Below are positions 1 through 13,543 of a DNA stretch of 64,000 nucleotides, in pieces. This DNA is from Tetrahymena thermophila SB210. Lineage: Eukaryota > Ciliophora > Oligohymenophorea > Hymenostomatida > Tetrahymenidae. Position 1 is the first letter of the stretch. Every line of letters begins with the position of its first letter. The notes under the pieces are model-generated. The model worked only from the letters and a program-made list of their open reading frames with translations, ran no database searches and was not told where the DNA came from. The stretch spans positions 1,302,001 to 1,366,000 of the forward strand of contig NW_002476426.1 in NCBI RefSeq assembly GCF_000189635.1. The letters run 5' to 3'. Position numbers and translations under genes: made by a program.

Positions 1-3000
1 TATGTGTAAATTTAATATTAATTGTTTATTTTTTATTTACACTTTTTTTTATAAAAATTTTAAGTAAATTTTCATCCATAAAATATAGTTTCTAGTGTAA
101 TTAACTGTAAAGCTAAAGATCATTTTAAATAAATCAAATAAACATATTTATACATATCCAAAAAAAAATTTTTTTCATTTTTAAAATGAAAAAGGACATA
201 AAAAATAAATACACTTTGAAAGAAATCCAATATTTTCATTACATTTTTAAATTATTACTTTATTTATTCTTATTACTTAGCTCTTCAATCAAATTAGTTA
301 TTTAAGCTTTTCTATGTAAAGAGATTCTCCTGTTTATAACAACTTGCTAATCAAAATAATCATTAATTGCTTTTACTTGCTTTTCATTAATAATTAGACT
401 CTAATAAATCTATTAATCTATATAATTTTTTTAATTATCATTAGAACTATTCATTTTTACAAAGAATTATTTTAGATAATTTTCCCTTTCCTCTTCATTT
501 TCTTCAATTTTATCCATTTCAATAAGATGACAACCTAACCCTAGGAATGTTTATAAATTTTTATTTTCTAAATGTAGATCATCTATATCTTCTTGAGCTT
601 AAATAGGTATCTCTATGGAAAGATCTGATTAATTTAACTCATTCTAATCCCCATTTATCCTGAGACATTAAATTTTATCCTTTTTATCAATAATAATTTT
701 ATGGTGTTGGTTACTTGATAATATTGAGGTAGGAGTTGTTTAATCTCGTTGTTTTCTTATTAAATTATCATTTGTTTCAAAGATATTTTACTATTCCTCT
801 TTATATACATCTATACTTTACTGGATCTCTGAAATCATGCTACTTTTGAATTAATATTAATCATCATTGACTTGACTTTATTTAATTTATTCTTAAAACG
901 TTTGAGGAAAAATTTCTATTATTTAATTTTTATAAATTCCTTAGCATGCTTTTTAAGTAACTTAGTTTTACTATTATTAACTAATATCTCTATCTTAGAT
1001 AATTGGTAATATGTTTTGTTTTAAAAAAATATTAGATATTTTTGCTTTTTATTACTAAACCTAAGGATTGATATCATTGCTATTAGGCAATTTATTTACT
1101 GCTAAAGCTGCAGGCATTTCTTTATTATCATTAGATTTTATTTAATTTATCAATCTTTATGATTATATTTCTTTTAATTACTATTAAATTTGAGTCTATA
1201 CAGGGCATAATTCTGATCCACAGTATTGTATAGCAGCGTATTGATCTTTGGTTAGAATAAGTTTAATTGCCATCTTTAATTTAATCAAATCTTTGTAAAC
1301 TTCAAAAATATTGATTCTTTTCATTGATTATTTTAGTAGATTATCATACAAAATAGGATCAGAATTAGGATCTTTATGAATTTCTAACTTCTAATTAAAA
1401 CCCAATATTTTTTAAAAAAAATTCTTAAATCTTTCCCAAAAACTCATTTCAAAATACTACTTTTACTACTCAGAAAAATTGGTCTCATTAATTCTCTTCT
1501 AAATTTCACAAAGAATTTTTGACTACTACTTTTCTGCTGATAAATCTTTAGTATAATACAACCTATTTAATATATTATAGCTTGAGGGAAATTACGATTA
1601 TGCTGCTGCATCGCCATTACCAAACTTTTCAAAGGCATTTCTAATTTCCTTTTTTTAAACTAATTTTAGAGCAGTTTTTTTATAATATTCTTAAAGCAAG
1701 ATATTATTTATGTCTTCTACAATGTATGACTCAGCAAGATATCTTGCCAAAAAACCTACTAAAAGCATTGTATTCAATATACTCATAAATTAAGCTAAGA
1801 TTTCAGTTATCATAGCATTTTAAATTTCTATAGAGTTATGCATTTGATTTAGCTCGTAAACTAAATAGCCTAATCCACTAATTCCCATTCTTTGTTATAT
1901 ATTTATCTATGAAAAAAATGTATCTATCCTTTAATAATCATAAATGTTAACATCAGAAGATGATTTTTAAAGCAATAATCCTTCGGTTATGGTTGTTGTA
2001 GCTAATATTAAGTCTAATCTGGTATAAGTTATCAAATTTGGATCAAAGTAAAAATATTCAGTTTTGTAAGAAGATTAGTAGTTTTTTAATTTCTAGCTAT
2101 ATTACTTTATTTTTGTGAATACTTAGAAATAATTTTATTGCTAAAAAATTAGATTGCTTATATCGTTAGGTGAAGCACAATTACTTGTGATTTTAGGGTC
2201 ACAAAAGTTAATTTAAATTGAAATATCAGAAGAGAATTGTTCAATAGGGTTGTTAAAGATATCAATGCTCTATTCAAAAGCGCTTTAATCAATACATTAA
2301 TACCCTATAAACTATGAATCAGTACATTCTGAAAGCTAAAGTACTTTAGTAATATATGTTCCATTAGGATAATAAATTTCGTAAAGTACTGTATAGTTTA
2401 AATAAACTTAATTCACTTATTTTTCATATTATTTCAAAGGTTATCCATTGATAAGCATTTCTATAATGAAGAAACTATCTTAAATATGGATTGTGCTTAA
2501 ACTGCTTTGAATTTGAAAACTTTAAGTTATTTTTGGCTCAACTTGGTTAGTAAAGTAAAGATTCATCAGATAATAGAAATAAATAACAGCAACAGCTATT
2601 ACAGATAAAGAAAGGAATCCTCCAACAATAGTACTTTTAGATTTTTTATTTCCTACAAAGAATGTAAAAGGTTTTGAAAATATATCAAATTATTTTATCG
2701 TTTTATGTATCAAGGAACTCATGAAAACTAAATGCTAATATCTTTTTTCTTGCTATTAACTATTAATAAATCAGTTTTTTTTTTAAAAAATAATATATTA
2801 TAAATTATCAAATATAAATGTCTAAAAAAATTAATGATGAATATCTAAATTTTTTTTAAATAAAAGTTCTTATTTCTTATTAACTTTAATTTTTTTCAAA
2901 AAAAATTTTTTTTAATATTAATAAAATAATAATCAATAACATCTCACTTATATGGACTAATTATATTTAGTACATAAAAAAACGAACAGTTCCTATTCAC

Positions 3001-3125
3001 ATATTTGATCTTTCTGAATTTAAACTATATTTCATACAGTTATAAAATAAATTAGAAATTTCAAATCTCTCGTTCTAATTTAATATTAGTTAATTGAGTG
3101 TTTAAAAATTTGAGAATATGTTATA
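1..3125. repeat. Segmental duplication, copy 1
   Basis: This segment matches about 4262-7375, offset by 4.27-4.32 kb. It covers the 3' flank, the whole membrane-protein gene and about 400 bp of 5' flank. Both flanks share long stretches, for example the block around 2985-3085 that recurs at 7231-7335, and the 3' block around 50-140 that recurs at 4310-4400. The left edge may lie outside the window. No terminal repeats or target-site duplications are seen, so unequal recombination or replication slippage is more likely than transposition. Confidence 0.85.
236..2722 (-). CDS. Two-pass membrane protein, tandem family copy 1
   Basis: One uninterrupted frame of 829 codons (828 aa) in the ciliate code, ending in TGA. 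The N-terminus starts MSSLIHKTIKQFDIFSKPF. A short basic segment precedes a transmembrane helix at about residues 31-54 with a GGFLSL core. A predicted lumenal or extracellular domain of about 250 residues follows, then a second helix near 305-325. Next come a conserved cytoplasmic block rich in Lys/Glu, a conserved block around 455-505 containing a FCGSD-C-like motif, a variable Gln/Asn/Ser-rich stretch, and a conserved acidic C-terminal region (HLxEMDxIEENE). I know of large ciliate families of such proteins but no proven function. Copy 2 is its closest relative. The function is unknown; a membrane receptor or scaffold role would be a guess. Confidence 0.85.
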
Positions 3126-4553
3126 TAATAGATAATGATAATGCGAACTTACTAAAATATAAATAAATTTTTTACATATTTAATTATATTTATACACAAA
3201 ATTATGCCCAAAATTTATTTCTATTCTAGTGAGTTAGCATTTTCATTATACTTTTTATAAACGATTTACAAGTAAATCAAAATCTTAAATGAAATTTCTT
3301 TCAAATTTTTTCATACTATGAAATTTTTTATTATTTTTATATTGCTCCTTAATGTTTGATATAAAAAATATATTATTAAAGATTTTGATAATTATTATAT
3401 TTTCAAAAAAAAACTCATAGCCAAAATATCAAAACAATGGCAAACTTGATTGGAGTTCTGCATGATATTAGAAAACAATTAAAATTATTTCAATTTCAAT
3501 GTAAATTTTTATAATTTACCACAAAAAAAGATTAGTAGATTGCTTTCAAAAAATTTTGATGATCTATTAATAGTGTTCACTGGTTTAATTTGTTTACTCT
3601 TAATATAAGAGGTACGTGCACAATTTAATTTGTAGTTTCTGCATGATTTTAATTCATAAAAATTAAATTAAAAACTATCACTAGCTAGATAATTATTTAT
3701 TTCATGAGGATAAGTATAAATTCTTAAAAATAATAAGAATCCAGTTTTTTTTAGTAATGAGAAATATATTACTATTAAAAGTACTAAAAAATAAAAGTAT
3801 ACTTTTAAAAAACCACTCATTGCCTATAAAAATTTTGATTTATAGTTTTACATAAATTCCTCAAAATAATCTTATTTTATAAATAATAATTAGAAAAAAA
3901 ATACACTTGTCAAATAACTCAATTAATCTTTTTTAAATCACTCTAATAATTTATAAAAATTTTATTTACTGATTATTCTTTTAAATAAGAATTATAAATT
4001 TATAATATTTTTTATTTAGTCCTATTAATACATTTTTTTCAATAATCTCAAAGGTATTATTAATATATAAACTATAAAAAAAAATATATTATCTCTTTAC
4101 AGATTAAATAAACTTATGAATTTAAAAATACATTTAAAATGATAAGAACAGAAGAAAAAAGAAATAATTTGAAAGGCTATTCACTGTTAAAAATTAAATA
4201 ATAATTAAAAAAAATATTAAATAAGTACATTAATTGAGCATTATAAATCATCAATTTTGATGAAAAATTTAATAGTTAGTTAATTGTTTTTTCTTTATTT
4301 ACACTTTATATTTAAAAAATATAAGTAAATTTTCATCCATAAAATATAGTTATATAAACTGATGTATTAGCTTTAAAAGTTAAAAATAATTTTAAAAAAA
4401 TCAAATAGACATATTTTATAAATATCAAAAAAATAGAAAATATTTTTTAAAATAACTATTTTGTTTAGGATAAATAAATATTTGCAAATTTATGCATTTT
4501 TAAAATGGGAAAAACACTTAAAAAAAATTTGCTATGAAAACAATCCAATAATT
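2723..4553. other. Spacer between family copies 1 and 2
   Basis: 1.8 kb of very AT-rich sequence. The first 400 bp is the promoter-side flank of copy 1 and is shared with copy 2. About 3130-4260 is unique spacer without a convincing frame. The last 290 bp is the 3' flank of copy 2 and resembles bases 1-235. No RNA gene or mobile element was recognised. Confidence 0.6.
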
Positions 4554-7375
4554 TCACTAAATTTTTAAATTATTGCTTTATTTATTTTTATTACTCTGCT
4601 CTTCATTCAAATTAGTTATTTAGGTTTTTTTATGTAAAGAAATTGTCCTGTTTTTTACAACTTGCTAATCAAAATAATCATTAATTGCTTTTACTTATTT
4701 TTCGTTAATAATTAGACTCTAATAAATCTATTAATCTATATAATTGATTTCACTTTGATTAGAACTATTCATTTTTACGAAGAATTATTTTAGATAATTT
4801 TCTCTGTCCTCTTCATTTTCTTCGATTTTATCCATTTCAATAAGATGACAACCTAACCCTAGGAATGTTTATAAATTTTTACTTTCTAAATGTATATTAT
4901 CTCTACCTTCTTGAGCTTAAATGGGTATCTCTATTGAAAGATCTGATTAATTTAACTCATTCTAATCTCCATTTATCCTGAGACCTTAAATTTTATCCTT
5001 TTTATCTATAACTGTATTATGATATTTGTTACTTGATAAGCTTGAGGTTGGAATTGTTTAGCCTAATTTTTTTCTTATTAAATTATCATTTGTTTCATAG
5101 ATACTTTGCTATTCGTTTTTATATACATCTTAATTTTACTGGATCTCTGAAATCATGTTACTTTTAAATTAATACGAATCATTATTGACTTTACTTAATT
5201 TAACTTATTCTTTCTAAGTTTCAGGAAAATTTTCTATAATTAAATCTTTATAAATTCCTTAGTATTTTTTTGAAGTAATGCAGCTTTATTATAATTAACT
5301 AAAATCTCCATCTTAGATAATTGGTAACACATTTTCTTTGAAAAAAAGATTAGATATTTTTGCTTTTTATTATTTTACCTCAGGACTGATATCAGTGTTA
5401 TTTTATGATTTATTTTCTATTACAGCTACAGGTATTTCTTTATTATCATTAGATTTTATTTGAGTTTATTCAGGACATAATTCTGATCCACAAAACTGTA
5501 TAGCAGCGTATTGATCTTTGGTTAGAATAAGTTTGATTGCCATCTTTAATTTAATCAAATCTTTGTAAACTTCAAAGATATTGATTCTTTTCATTGATTA
5601 TTTTAGTAGATTATCATATAATATAAGATCAGAATTAGGATCTTTATGAATTTCTAACTTCTGATTAAAACTCAATATTTTTTTAAAAAAATTCTTCAAT
5701 CTCTCCCCTAAACTTATTTCAAAATACTACTTTTACTCCTTAGAAAAATTGGTCTCATTAATTCTTTTCTAAATTTCACAAAGAATTTTTGACTTTTACT
5801 TTTCTGCTTATTAATCCTTAGTATTATGTAAACTATTAAATATATTTTTGTTTGAGGCAAATTGGTTTTTTGCTGCTGAATCAACATTACCAAATTTTTA
5901 AAAAGCATTTTTAATTTCCTTTTTTTAAACTAATTTTAGAGCAGTTTTTTTGTAGTATTCTTAAAGTAAGATATTATTCATGTCTTCTACAATGTAAGAT
6001 TAAGCAAGATATTTTGCTAAAAGACCTACTAAAAGCATTGAATTCAATATACTCATAAATTAAGCTAAGATTTCAGTTATCATAGCATTTTAAATTTCTA
6101 TAGAGTTATGCATTTGATTTAGCTCGTAAACTAAATAGCCTAATCCAGTAATTCCCATTCTTTGTTATATATTTATTTATGAAAAAAACGTATCTATTCT
6201 TTAATAATCATAAATGTTAACTTCAGAAGATGATTTTTAAAGCAATAATCCTTCGGTTATGGTTGTTGTAGCTAATATTAAGTCTAATCTGGTATAAGTT
6301 ATCAAATTTGGATCAAAGTAAAAATACTCAGATTTGTAAGAAGATTAGTAGTTTTTTAATTTCTAGTTATATTACTTTATTTTTGTGAATACTTAGAAAT
6401 AATTTTATTGCTAAAAAATTAGATTGCTTATATCGTTAGGTGAAGCACAATTACTTGTGATTTTAGGGTCACAAAAGTTAATTTAAATTGAAATATCAGA
6501 AGAGAATTGCTCAATAGGGTTGTTAAAGATATCAATGCTCTATTCAAAAGCGCTTTAATCAATACATTAATACCCTATAAACTATGAATCAGTACATTCT
6601 GAAAGCTAAAGTACTTTAGTAATATATGTTCCATTAGGATAATAAATTTCGTAAAGTACAGTATAGTTTAAATAAACTTAATTCACTTATTTTTCATATT
6701 ATTTCAAAGGTTATCCATTGATAAGCATTTCTATAATGAAGAAGCTATCTTAAATATGGATTGTGCTTAAACTACTTTGAATTTGAAAACTTTAAGTTAT
6801 TTTTGGCTCAACTTGGTTAGTAAAGTAAAGATTCATCAGATAATAGAAATAAATAACAGCAACAGCTATTATAGATAAAGAAAGGAATCCTCCAACGAAA
6901 GTACTTTTAGCTTTTTTATTTCCTACAAAGAATGAGAAAGGCTTTGAAAATAAATCAAATTATTTTATAGTATTATGTATTAAGGAACTCATGATAATTA
7001 AGCTAATATCTTTTTATTTTTGCTATTAACTATTTTTAAATCGACTTTCTTTTTGAAAAATAATTTTTTTTGTTTATCAAATAAAAGCGTCTTAAAAAAA
7101 TAATTATTAATTTCTTATTTTTTTATAAAAAAGTTCTTTTTTCTTATTAACTTTTATTTTTTTTTAATAATAATTATAATAATCAATTACAGCTCACTTT
7201 TATGGATTAATTTAAATTTAATACATAAAAAAACGAACAGTTCCTATTCACATATTTGATCTTTCTTAATTTAAACTATATTACATACAGTTATAAAATA
7301 AATTAGAAATTTTAAACCTTTCATTCTAATTTAAACTGCAGTAAAATTGAGCAATTAAAAATTTGATAATATGTT
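4262..7375. repeat. Segmental duplication, copy 2
   Basis: Second unit of the duplication described for 1-3125. Similarity is uneven. Within about 6020-6900 it differs from 1760-2640 by only a few bases per hundred, whereas the part encoding the variable tail (about 5000-5500) and both flanks carry many substitutions and small indels. Confidence 0.85.
4554..6992 (-). CDS. Two-pass membrane protein, tandem family copy 2
   Basis: 813 codons (812 aa), intronless, TGA stop. Start MSSLIHNTIKQFDLFSKPF is equivalent to copy 1. Same order of parts: basic N-terminus, helix 1 (about 31-54), extracellular or lumenal domain with conserved Cys such as NCASPNDISN, helix 2 (about 305-325), then a long cytoplasmic tail. 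The membrane-proximal two thirds are almost identical to copy 1 at the DNA level; the tail is shorter and more diverged. The closing segment, QSNNLKIQ before the stop, matches copies 1 and 4. Function unknown. Confidence 0.85.
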
Positions 7376-7760
7376 TAATTTATTAAATAAATTAAAAATT
7401 ATTTTTCTAAACTTGTATAAAATTATAATATGTTTTTAATAAAATAAATGGTTTTTAATATAGTAAAAAAATATAAACAATATACCAAAAATATAGTATG
7501 TATTAGGTACACAAACTCAGCCTCAATTTTTCAACAAAAACCTGTTCTAAAAATTTTTTTAAATAAATTTCCAAAAGAAAAAAACAATTTATGTATCATT
7601 AGATTTTGAAATTTTTGAATACTTTATATATCTTAATTTATTGCTTTTAATTTTAAGTTATATTATAAGATAGTCTTTATGTAACATAAATTTTTGACAT
7701 TCAAAAGACTACTCTACATATATTCAATTGATAAATTATTAAATTCTTCAAGCAAAATCT
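6993..7760. other. Spacer between family copies 2 and 3
   Basis: About 380 bp is duplicated promoter-side flank of copy 2. The rest is AT-rich sequence serving as 3' flank of copy 3. No gene or structured element was recognised. Confidence 0.55.
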
Positions 7761-10190
7761 TCAAATGATTTATGAGCGAGTTTTATTTTAATTTTTTTAG
7801 AAATCTATTAATAATTTAGATAACCTTGGCTGGAAATCTATTGATAAATTTTTCTCTAAATTAACATTTTATAAATTGCTAAAGTTAAAAATTTTATTTT
7901 GTTGCTAATCATTTATAAGCAAGCTTTAAAATATGTGCTAGTCAACAGGATTAATTGTATTTTAATTCTAATTTTTCATTTTTATCAAAAACTAATTTAA
8001 ATATTTTTCTTATTCTTTCAAGTCAGATTCTATTTTGTCCATTTCAACTAAATGAGATTTCAAATTTTATATTTCATTTTGCTAAAATATTTCTTTTGTT
8101 TTTTGTTACTCTTCTAAGCTAGTATTTGAAGATAAATTATCATTATTAATTACATTTTAATCACCTTAACATTTTAAATTTTAAATGTTATCTCTTTCTT
8201 AATAGTTAGATGTTTACTTTTTTGGTGAAGTGGGTAAAATAAAAGGTAAATTATTAATACTATCTAACACTTAATTCTTACTTGCAATCGTTTATTAATC
8301 TCTTCTGGAAAATAATATTATTTCTGAGTCAGAAAAATTCTTAGATCTATTTTAATTTTATTTAGAAAAAAATTGCTTTCCTACTTGGTTTTAAGATTAG
8401 CAATTTTGATGTAAACTCTAATTGCTATTTAAAGAAAATTTAGTCATTTTATTCTTTTATATTGTTTATGAGCTATTTTCATTATTTTTTTCTTTAGAAA
8501 ATGCACTCAATATTTTCTTACTTTATCTTATATCTGGAGACAAAACACAATTAAAATTTTTCTATGATAAATTTATATTATTTATTGAAATTTTGCGTTG
8601 GCCTATATTTTCATTTTCTTGTATTTTAGTTTATTCCTTATTTTAATCCACCTTAATTTCCTAATCTTCTGAACACATATCAGAACCACAAAATTGCATA
8701 GCTGCATACTACTCTTTTGTCATTATCAGCTTTATTGCCATTTTTATTTTTATCAAATCTTTGTATACTTCGAATATATTAATCCTTTTTAATGACTATT
8801 TTAACAAATTAGCATACAATATCGAGTCAGAATTAGGATCTTTTTTTTCATCTACTTTATGATTTCTGGCGAAAATTGAACAAATAAAATGCTTAATTCT
8901 ATCTTTTATACCTAAATTAAAGTATTTTGATAACTATTCAGAAAAATTAGTATCTGATATTTCTTTGTTAATTTCTACAAATAATTTTGATTTTTACTAT
9001 TCTGGTGACGGCTCTTTCAATACCTGAACTTTGCTCATTGAATTAAAGCTTTGTATTATTTATGCTTAAGCTGATGGCTCTGCTTTTTCAATAGCTTGAA
9101 ATGCCTTTTTAAGCTATTGTCTCTAAACAAGCCTAAGAGCTGTTCTTTTATAATATTCTTTGAGTAAAATATTATTCATATCCTCAACAATATGAGACTC
9201 TGCAAGTAACCTAGCTAAGAATCCAATAATAAGGAGTGTATTAAAAATACTCATAAACTATGCTAATAATTCAGTTACCATAGGTTCTTAAATCTAAAAG
9301 TAATTATGAACTTAGTTTAATTCATAAACAATATAGGCTAATCCACTAATAGCCATCCTTTATTATATTCCTTATTTAGTAAAATATGTATCTAACCTTT
9401 AATAGTTATAAATGTTATCATTTTTTGTAGTAGTTTAAAACACTATACCTTGAGTTAGAGTTGTTGTTGCTATTACTAAATCCATTCTAGTGTAAGTTAC
9501 CATATATGGATCGAAATAAAAATATTCAGACTTATATCCATCTTCAAACTATCTTGTGTTTGTATTATATTGCTTTATTTTTGTAAAAATCTAAAAATAA
9601 TTCTAGGGTTGAAAGATTAATTCATATATTTCATCATAAGTAGCACAATTTGGGATGGTAGAATTATCACAAGGATTTATATTTATAGCATAATCAGATG
9701 AAACCTATGCGACTGGGTTGTTGTAAATGTCTAAGCTTTGTTAGAATGCACTTTAATCGATACAAAGATATCCTGTGAAGTTAGAATCAGTGCACTAAGA
9801 TATAGGTAAAGAAGTGATTTAACTTGTACCATTTGCGTAATACTACTCATAATTGATAGAATAGTTGAGATATACTTTGTTTACCTATTATTCATATTAC
9901 TTAAGAGGTTAACCATTGATAAGCATCTCTATGATAAAAAAACTTTCTTGAATATGAATGCTACTTAAATTGCTTTCTATCTTAAAATTTTCTGTAATCT
10001 TGGGTTCAATTTTATTTGAAAAATACAAGTCCATCAGATAATAAAAGTAATATATTGATACTCCTATAATCATTAATGAAAGAAATCCTCCAATAAGAGT
10101 ACTCTTACTTTTTTTATTGCCTACAAAAAAGGAGAAAGGTTTTGCAAATAAATCGAAATCTTTAATGAAATTTCTTCCAAATTTTTTCAT
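7761..10190 (-). CDS. Two-pass membrane protein, tandem family copy 3
   Basis: 810 codons (809 aa), intronless. It begins MKKFGRNFIKDFDLFAKPF and keeps the family signature NKKSKSTLIGGFLSL at helix 1 (about 31-54), followed by SNKIEPKIT at the start of the extracellular or lumenal part. The second helix and the conserved cytoplasmic blocks are present. The C-terminus contains HLVEMDKIESD, matching the acidic motif of the other copies, but diverges after QSLLIND and ends in a different basic tail. It is clearly more distant from copies 1, 2 and 4 than those are from each other. Function unknown. Confidence 0.85.
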
Positions 10191-11083
10191 ACTTCAGATT
10201 TTTGTTTTAATTTTTCAAGTATAATGTTAGATTAAAGTATATTCTTTTATATAATTACATTTTAATAATAAAGGAGTGATTTTTTTCTAGCTATGGATAT
10301 ATATATAGTATTGGTCAATTAATTGATTGCTGGTTCAATTTTCTTTACTAGATTTAAGTAAAGAGTAATAAAATTAGGTTTGTATTTTTTATTTAATCTT
10401 ACTGCATTAGAATTAATAAAAAGCTAGCTTATTTTTTATTTCATTTCTATAATGATTAATTCTATTTAATGATAAAGTATTAGCTGTAAAAGTAATCTTT
10501 TTCATTTTACTAATAGTCCTCTGTAACAAAAAAAACAAACAAATATTTACTTATTTCTTTAATAAACAAATTTATTACACTATTCATTAATTAAATATGT
10601 ATCTATTTTTAACAAAAAATATTATTTTAACTGAATTTTTTTATTGATACTTAAATAAAATTACTATTTCAAAATTATATATTTATACTTCAGATATGAT
10701 AAAAAATTAACCCAATTAATCTAGAAAAAGAAGACAGCATATTATTTTTAATCAATATCTTTTGTATTACTAAATATGTAAATAATATTTTTCAATAATT
10801 CTTAATTTAAATTGATTAAACATTAATCACTTTTCTATTTATTGTAATTTTTCTTTATTTAAGATAAGTATAAAAGAAAATAGTAATTTTATAGTTTATT
10901 TTCTTGACCCTTATTAGAGGTTTTAAACAAAAATAGTGGGGGCCTTAGTATATGAACCTTTACAGTTTATGCTAATTGGCTTACTATTTTTGAATGAAAT
11001 ATTTTGCATAACATATTCAACATAAAAAATGCATGATTAGTTTATTTGAAATATCTATTTAAATTTTATTAGATAGATTATTT
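10191..11083. other. Spacer between family copies 3 and 4
   Basis: AT-rich and non-coding as far as I can see, except for one short, locally GC-richer inverted repeat at 10928-10992, listed separately. Confidence 0.55.
10928..10992. other. Hairpin-forming element in spacer
   Basis: A perfect 10-bp inverted repeat (CAAAAATAGT ... ACTATTTTTG) bounds a 65-base segment. Its interior is unusually G-rich for this DNA (GGGGGCC at 10938-10944) and can pair further through CCTTAG with CTAATTGG. It lies between two family copies and about 740 bp upstream of copy 3. It could be a small structured RNA, a terminator-like structure or the remnant of a small inverted-repeat element. Strand and transcription are unknown. 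Confidence 0.3.
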
Positions 11084-13543
11084 TCACTACATTTTTTAAT
11101 TAACATTTTACTAACTGTTATTATTTAACTCTATTATCAATTTAGAAATTTAATTTTTTTTTGAATCGAGAGTAATTCTTCTATTCGTAACTATTTATTA
11201 ATCAACGTATTTATTGAATTCTTTTACTTATTTTTCGTTTATAATTAAGCTCTAATATATTTACTAATCAATGTGGTTTACTTTACTTTAACAGGGATTC
11301 TTCATTTTTACAAAGAATTCTTTTAAATATTTTTCTTTTTCTTCCTCATTTTCTTCAATTTAATCCATTTCAGCAAGATGACAGCTTAGCCCAAATATAG
11401 TTTGTAAATTTTAAATATCTTTCTACTATATATTATCTTTAGCATCTTAAGCTGTGTTTGAAATTTCAATAGAAAGATCTGATTAATTTAATACATTTTG
11501 ATCTCCATTAATTTTAAGATTCTAAATATCATCTTTTTTATTTAACGAAACCTGATGAATTTAATTATTTGGTGAGGTTTAGTTAAGAAGTATCTAGCTC
11601 TTAATTTATCTCATAAGGTTATCATTAGTTTCAAAAATATTTAACTACTCGTCTTTAGACAAAGCCTAATTTTATTGAAAATCTTAAAATATGCTTCTAT
11701 CAGATTTAATTTATTCTAATTAATCTTGGGGAACATTTTCTATTGCATAATTGCTTTTAACTTAACAAATTTTTTCAAGAGAAACTTCATTTTTTATTTG
11801 TCCTCTATCCTCATCTTAGCAATTTGGAGACTATCTTTCTTAAAAAAAAATACTTGCTATTTTAGTATTTGATTTCTAATTCTTAGATAAGTATTCATTA
11901 TTAATGGGCTAATTTTTTTCTGTTGAAGCTAGAAGGTTATCTTTATTATTGCCAGATTTTATTTAATCTTCTACCTTTTAAGATTTACCTTCATTTGTCT
12001 GTGATTCTTTTTATGTTTCCTAAATACATAAATCTGATCCACAAAATAACATTGCAGCATATTAGTCTTTGGTTAGTATCAATTTAATTGCCATCTTTAA
12101 TTTAATCAAATCTTTGTAAACCTCAAAGATATTGATTCTTTTCATGGATTATTTCAATAAATTACTATACAGAGTAGGATCGGAATTAGGATCTTTTTAT
12201 ATATTTGAACTCTAATCAAAACCTAAAATTTTATTAAAAAAACTTTTTATCCTTTAGCAAAAACTGATTTCAAAATATTGTTTTTGCTGCTCAGAAAAAT
12301 CAGTTTCATAAATCTTTTTCTAAACTTCACATAAAACTTTAGATTTTTGCTTTTCTGGTGACGAATCTTTAGAATTAGAAAATATATTTAATATATTATA
12401 ACTGGAAGCTAATTATGATTGAGCTGCTGCATCAGCCTTTCCAAATTTTTGTAATGCGTTTTTAATTTCCTTTTTTTAAACTAGTTTTAATGCAGTTTTT
12501 TTGTAATACTCTTATAACATGATGTTATTCATGTCTTCTATTATGTATGATTCAGCAAGATATCTAGCTAGAAAACCAACAAAAAGCATGGCATTAAATA
12601 TGCTCATAAACTGTGCTAAAACTTCAGTCACCATAGCATTTTAAATTGATATTTAATTATGAACTTGGTTTAGCTCATAAACTATATAGCCTAATCCACT
12701 TATTCCCATTCTTTGTTCAACATTTACAGTTGAAAAAAAAGTATCTATCCTTTAATAATCATAAATATTAACGTCTGTACTGGTTTTTTAAATAAAATAT
12801 CCATTGCTAACACTAGTAGTTGCTAAAATTAAATCTAATCTAGTATAGGTAATCATATTTGGATCAAAGTAGAAATATTCAGATTTATAAGCTGTTTCGT
12901 ATTATCTTTAATTAGGGTTATATTATTTTATTTTTGTGAAAAGCTAGAAATAATTTTAGGGCTGAAAAATGAAATTTGCTATTTCATCAGGAGGGGCGCA
13001 GTTAGTTGTAACTGTAGGATCGCATAAACTAATTTAAATAGCAAAATCTGAAGATAATTGCTAAATAGGGTTGTTAAAGATATCAATATTCTATTCAAAA
13101 GCTTACTCATCAATACATAAATACCCTTTAAAAGTTGGATCAACACATTCTACAAGTGAAATGTTTGTAGAATTACTTGTGCCATTAGGATAATAAACTT
13201 CATAAGATACAGTATAATTTAAATATACTTAATTCACTGATTTCTCATATTGCTTTAGAGGTTACCCATTAACTAACATTTCCATGATGAAAAAACTATC
13301 TTAAATATGAATTTAACTTAAATTACTTTATATTTGAACTTATTATGTTATTTTAGGTTAAATCTAATTGGAGAAGTAAAGATCCATTAGATAGTAAAAA
13401 TAAACAATTGACACCGTTATTACAGATAAAGAGAGAAATCCACCAACTAAGGTACTCTTAGTTTTTTTATTTCCTACAAAGAAAGCAAAGGGTTTTGAAA
13501 ATAAATCAAATTATTTTATTGTATTTTGAATTTAGGATTTCAT
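11084..13543 (-). CDS. Two-pass membrane protein, tandem family copy 4
   Basis: 820 codons (819 aa), intronless, start MKSQIQNTIKQFDLFSKPF. Helix 1 lies at about 31-54 and helix 2 near 305-325 (core FMSIFNAMLFVGFLARYLAE). The conserved block DPTLYSNLLKQSMKRINIFE starts near residue 455 and ends at FCGSDLC near 505. The following 200 residues are Gln/Asn/Ser-rich and align poorly between copies. HLAEMDQIEENEEEKEKY is near 722, and IDQQIYQSLIINEKQVK lies close to the end. Divergence from copies 1 and 2 is moderate across the whole length. Function unknown. Confidence 0.85.

Noticed and set aside
533-545. Telomere-like CCTAACCCTAGG sequence (also near 4852)
   Set aside because: It is a single unit within the C-terminal coding region of family copies 1 and 2 and is conserved as protein. 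Ciliate telomeres of this group are CCCCAA repeats.
1-7375. Transposon or retroelement as the cause of the duplicated unit
   Set aside because: No terminal repeats, no transposase or reverse transcriptase frame and no target duplication; the unit is a host gene plus flanks.
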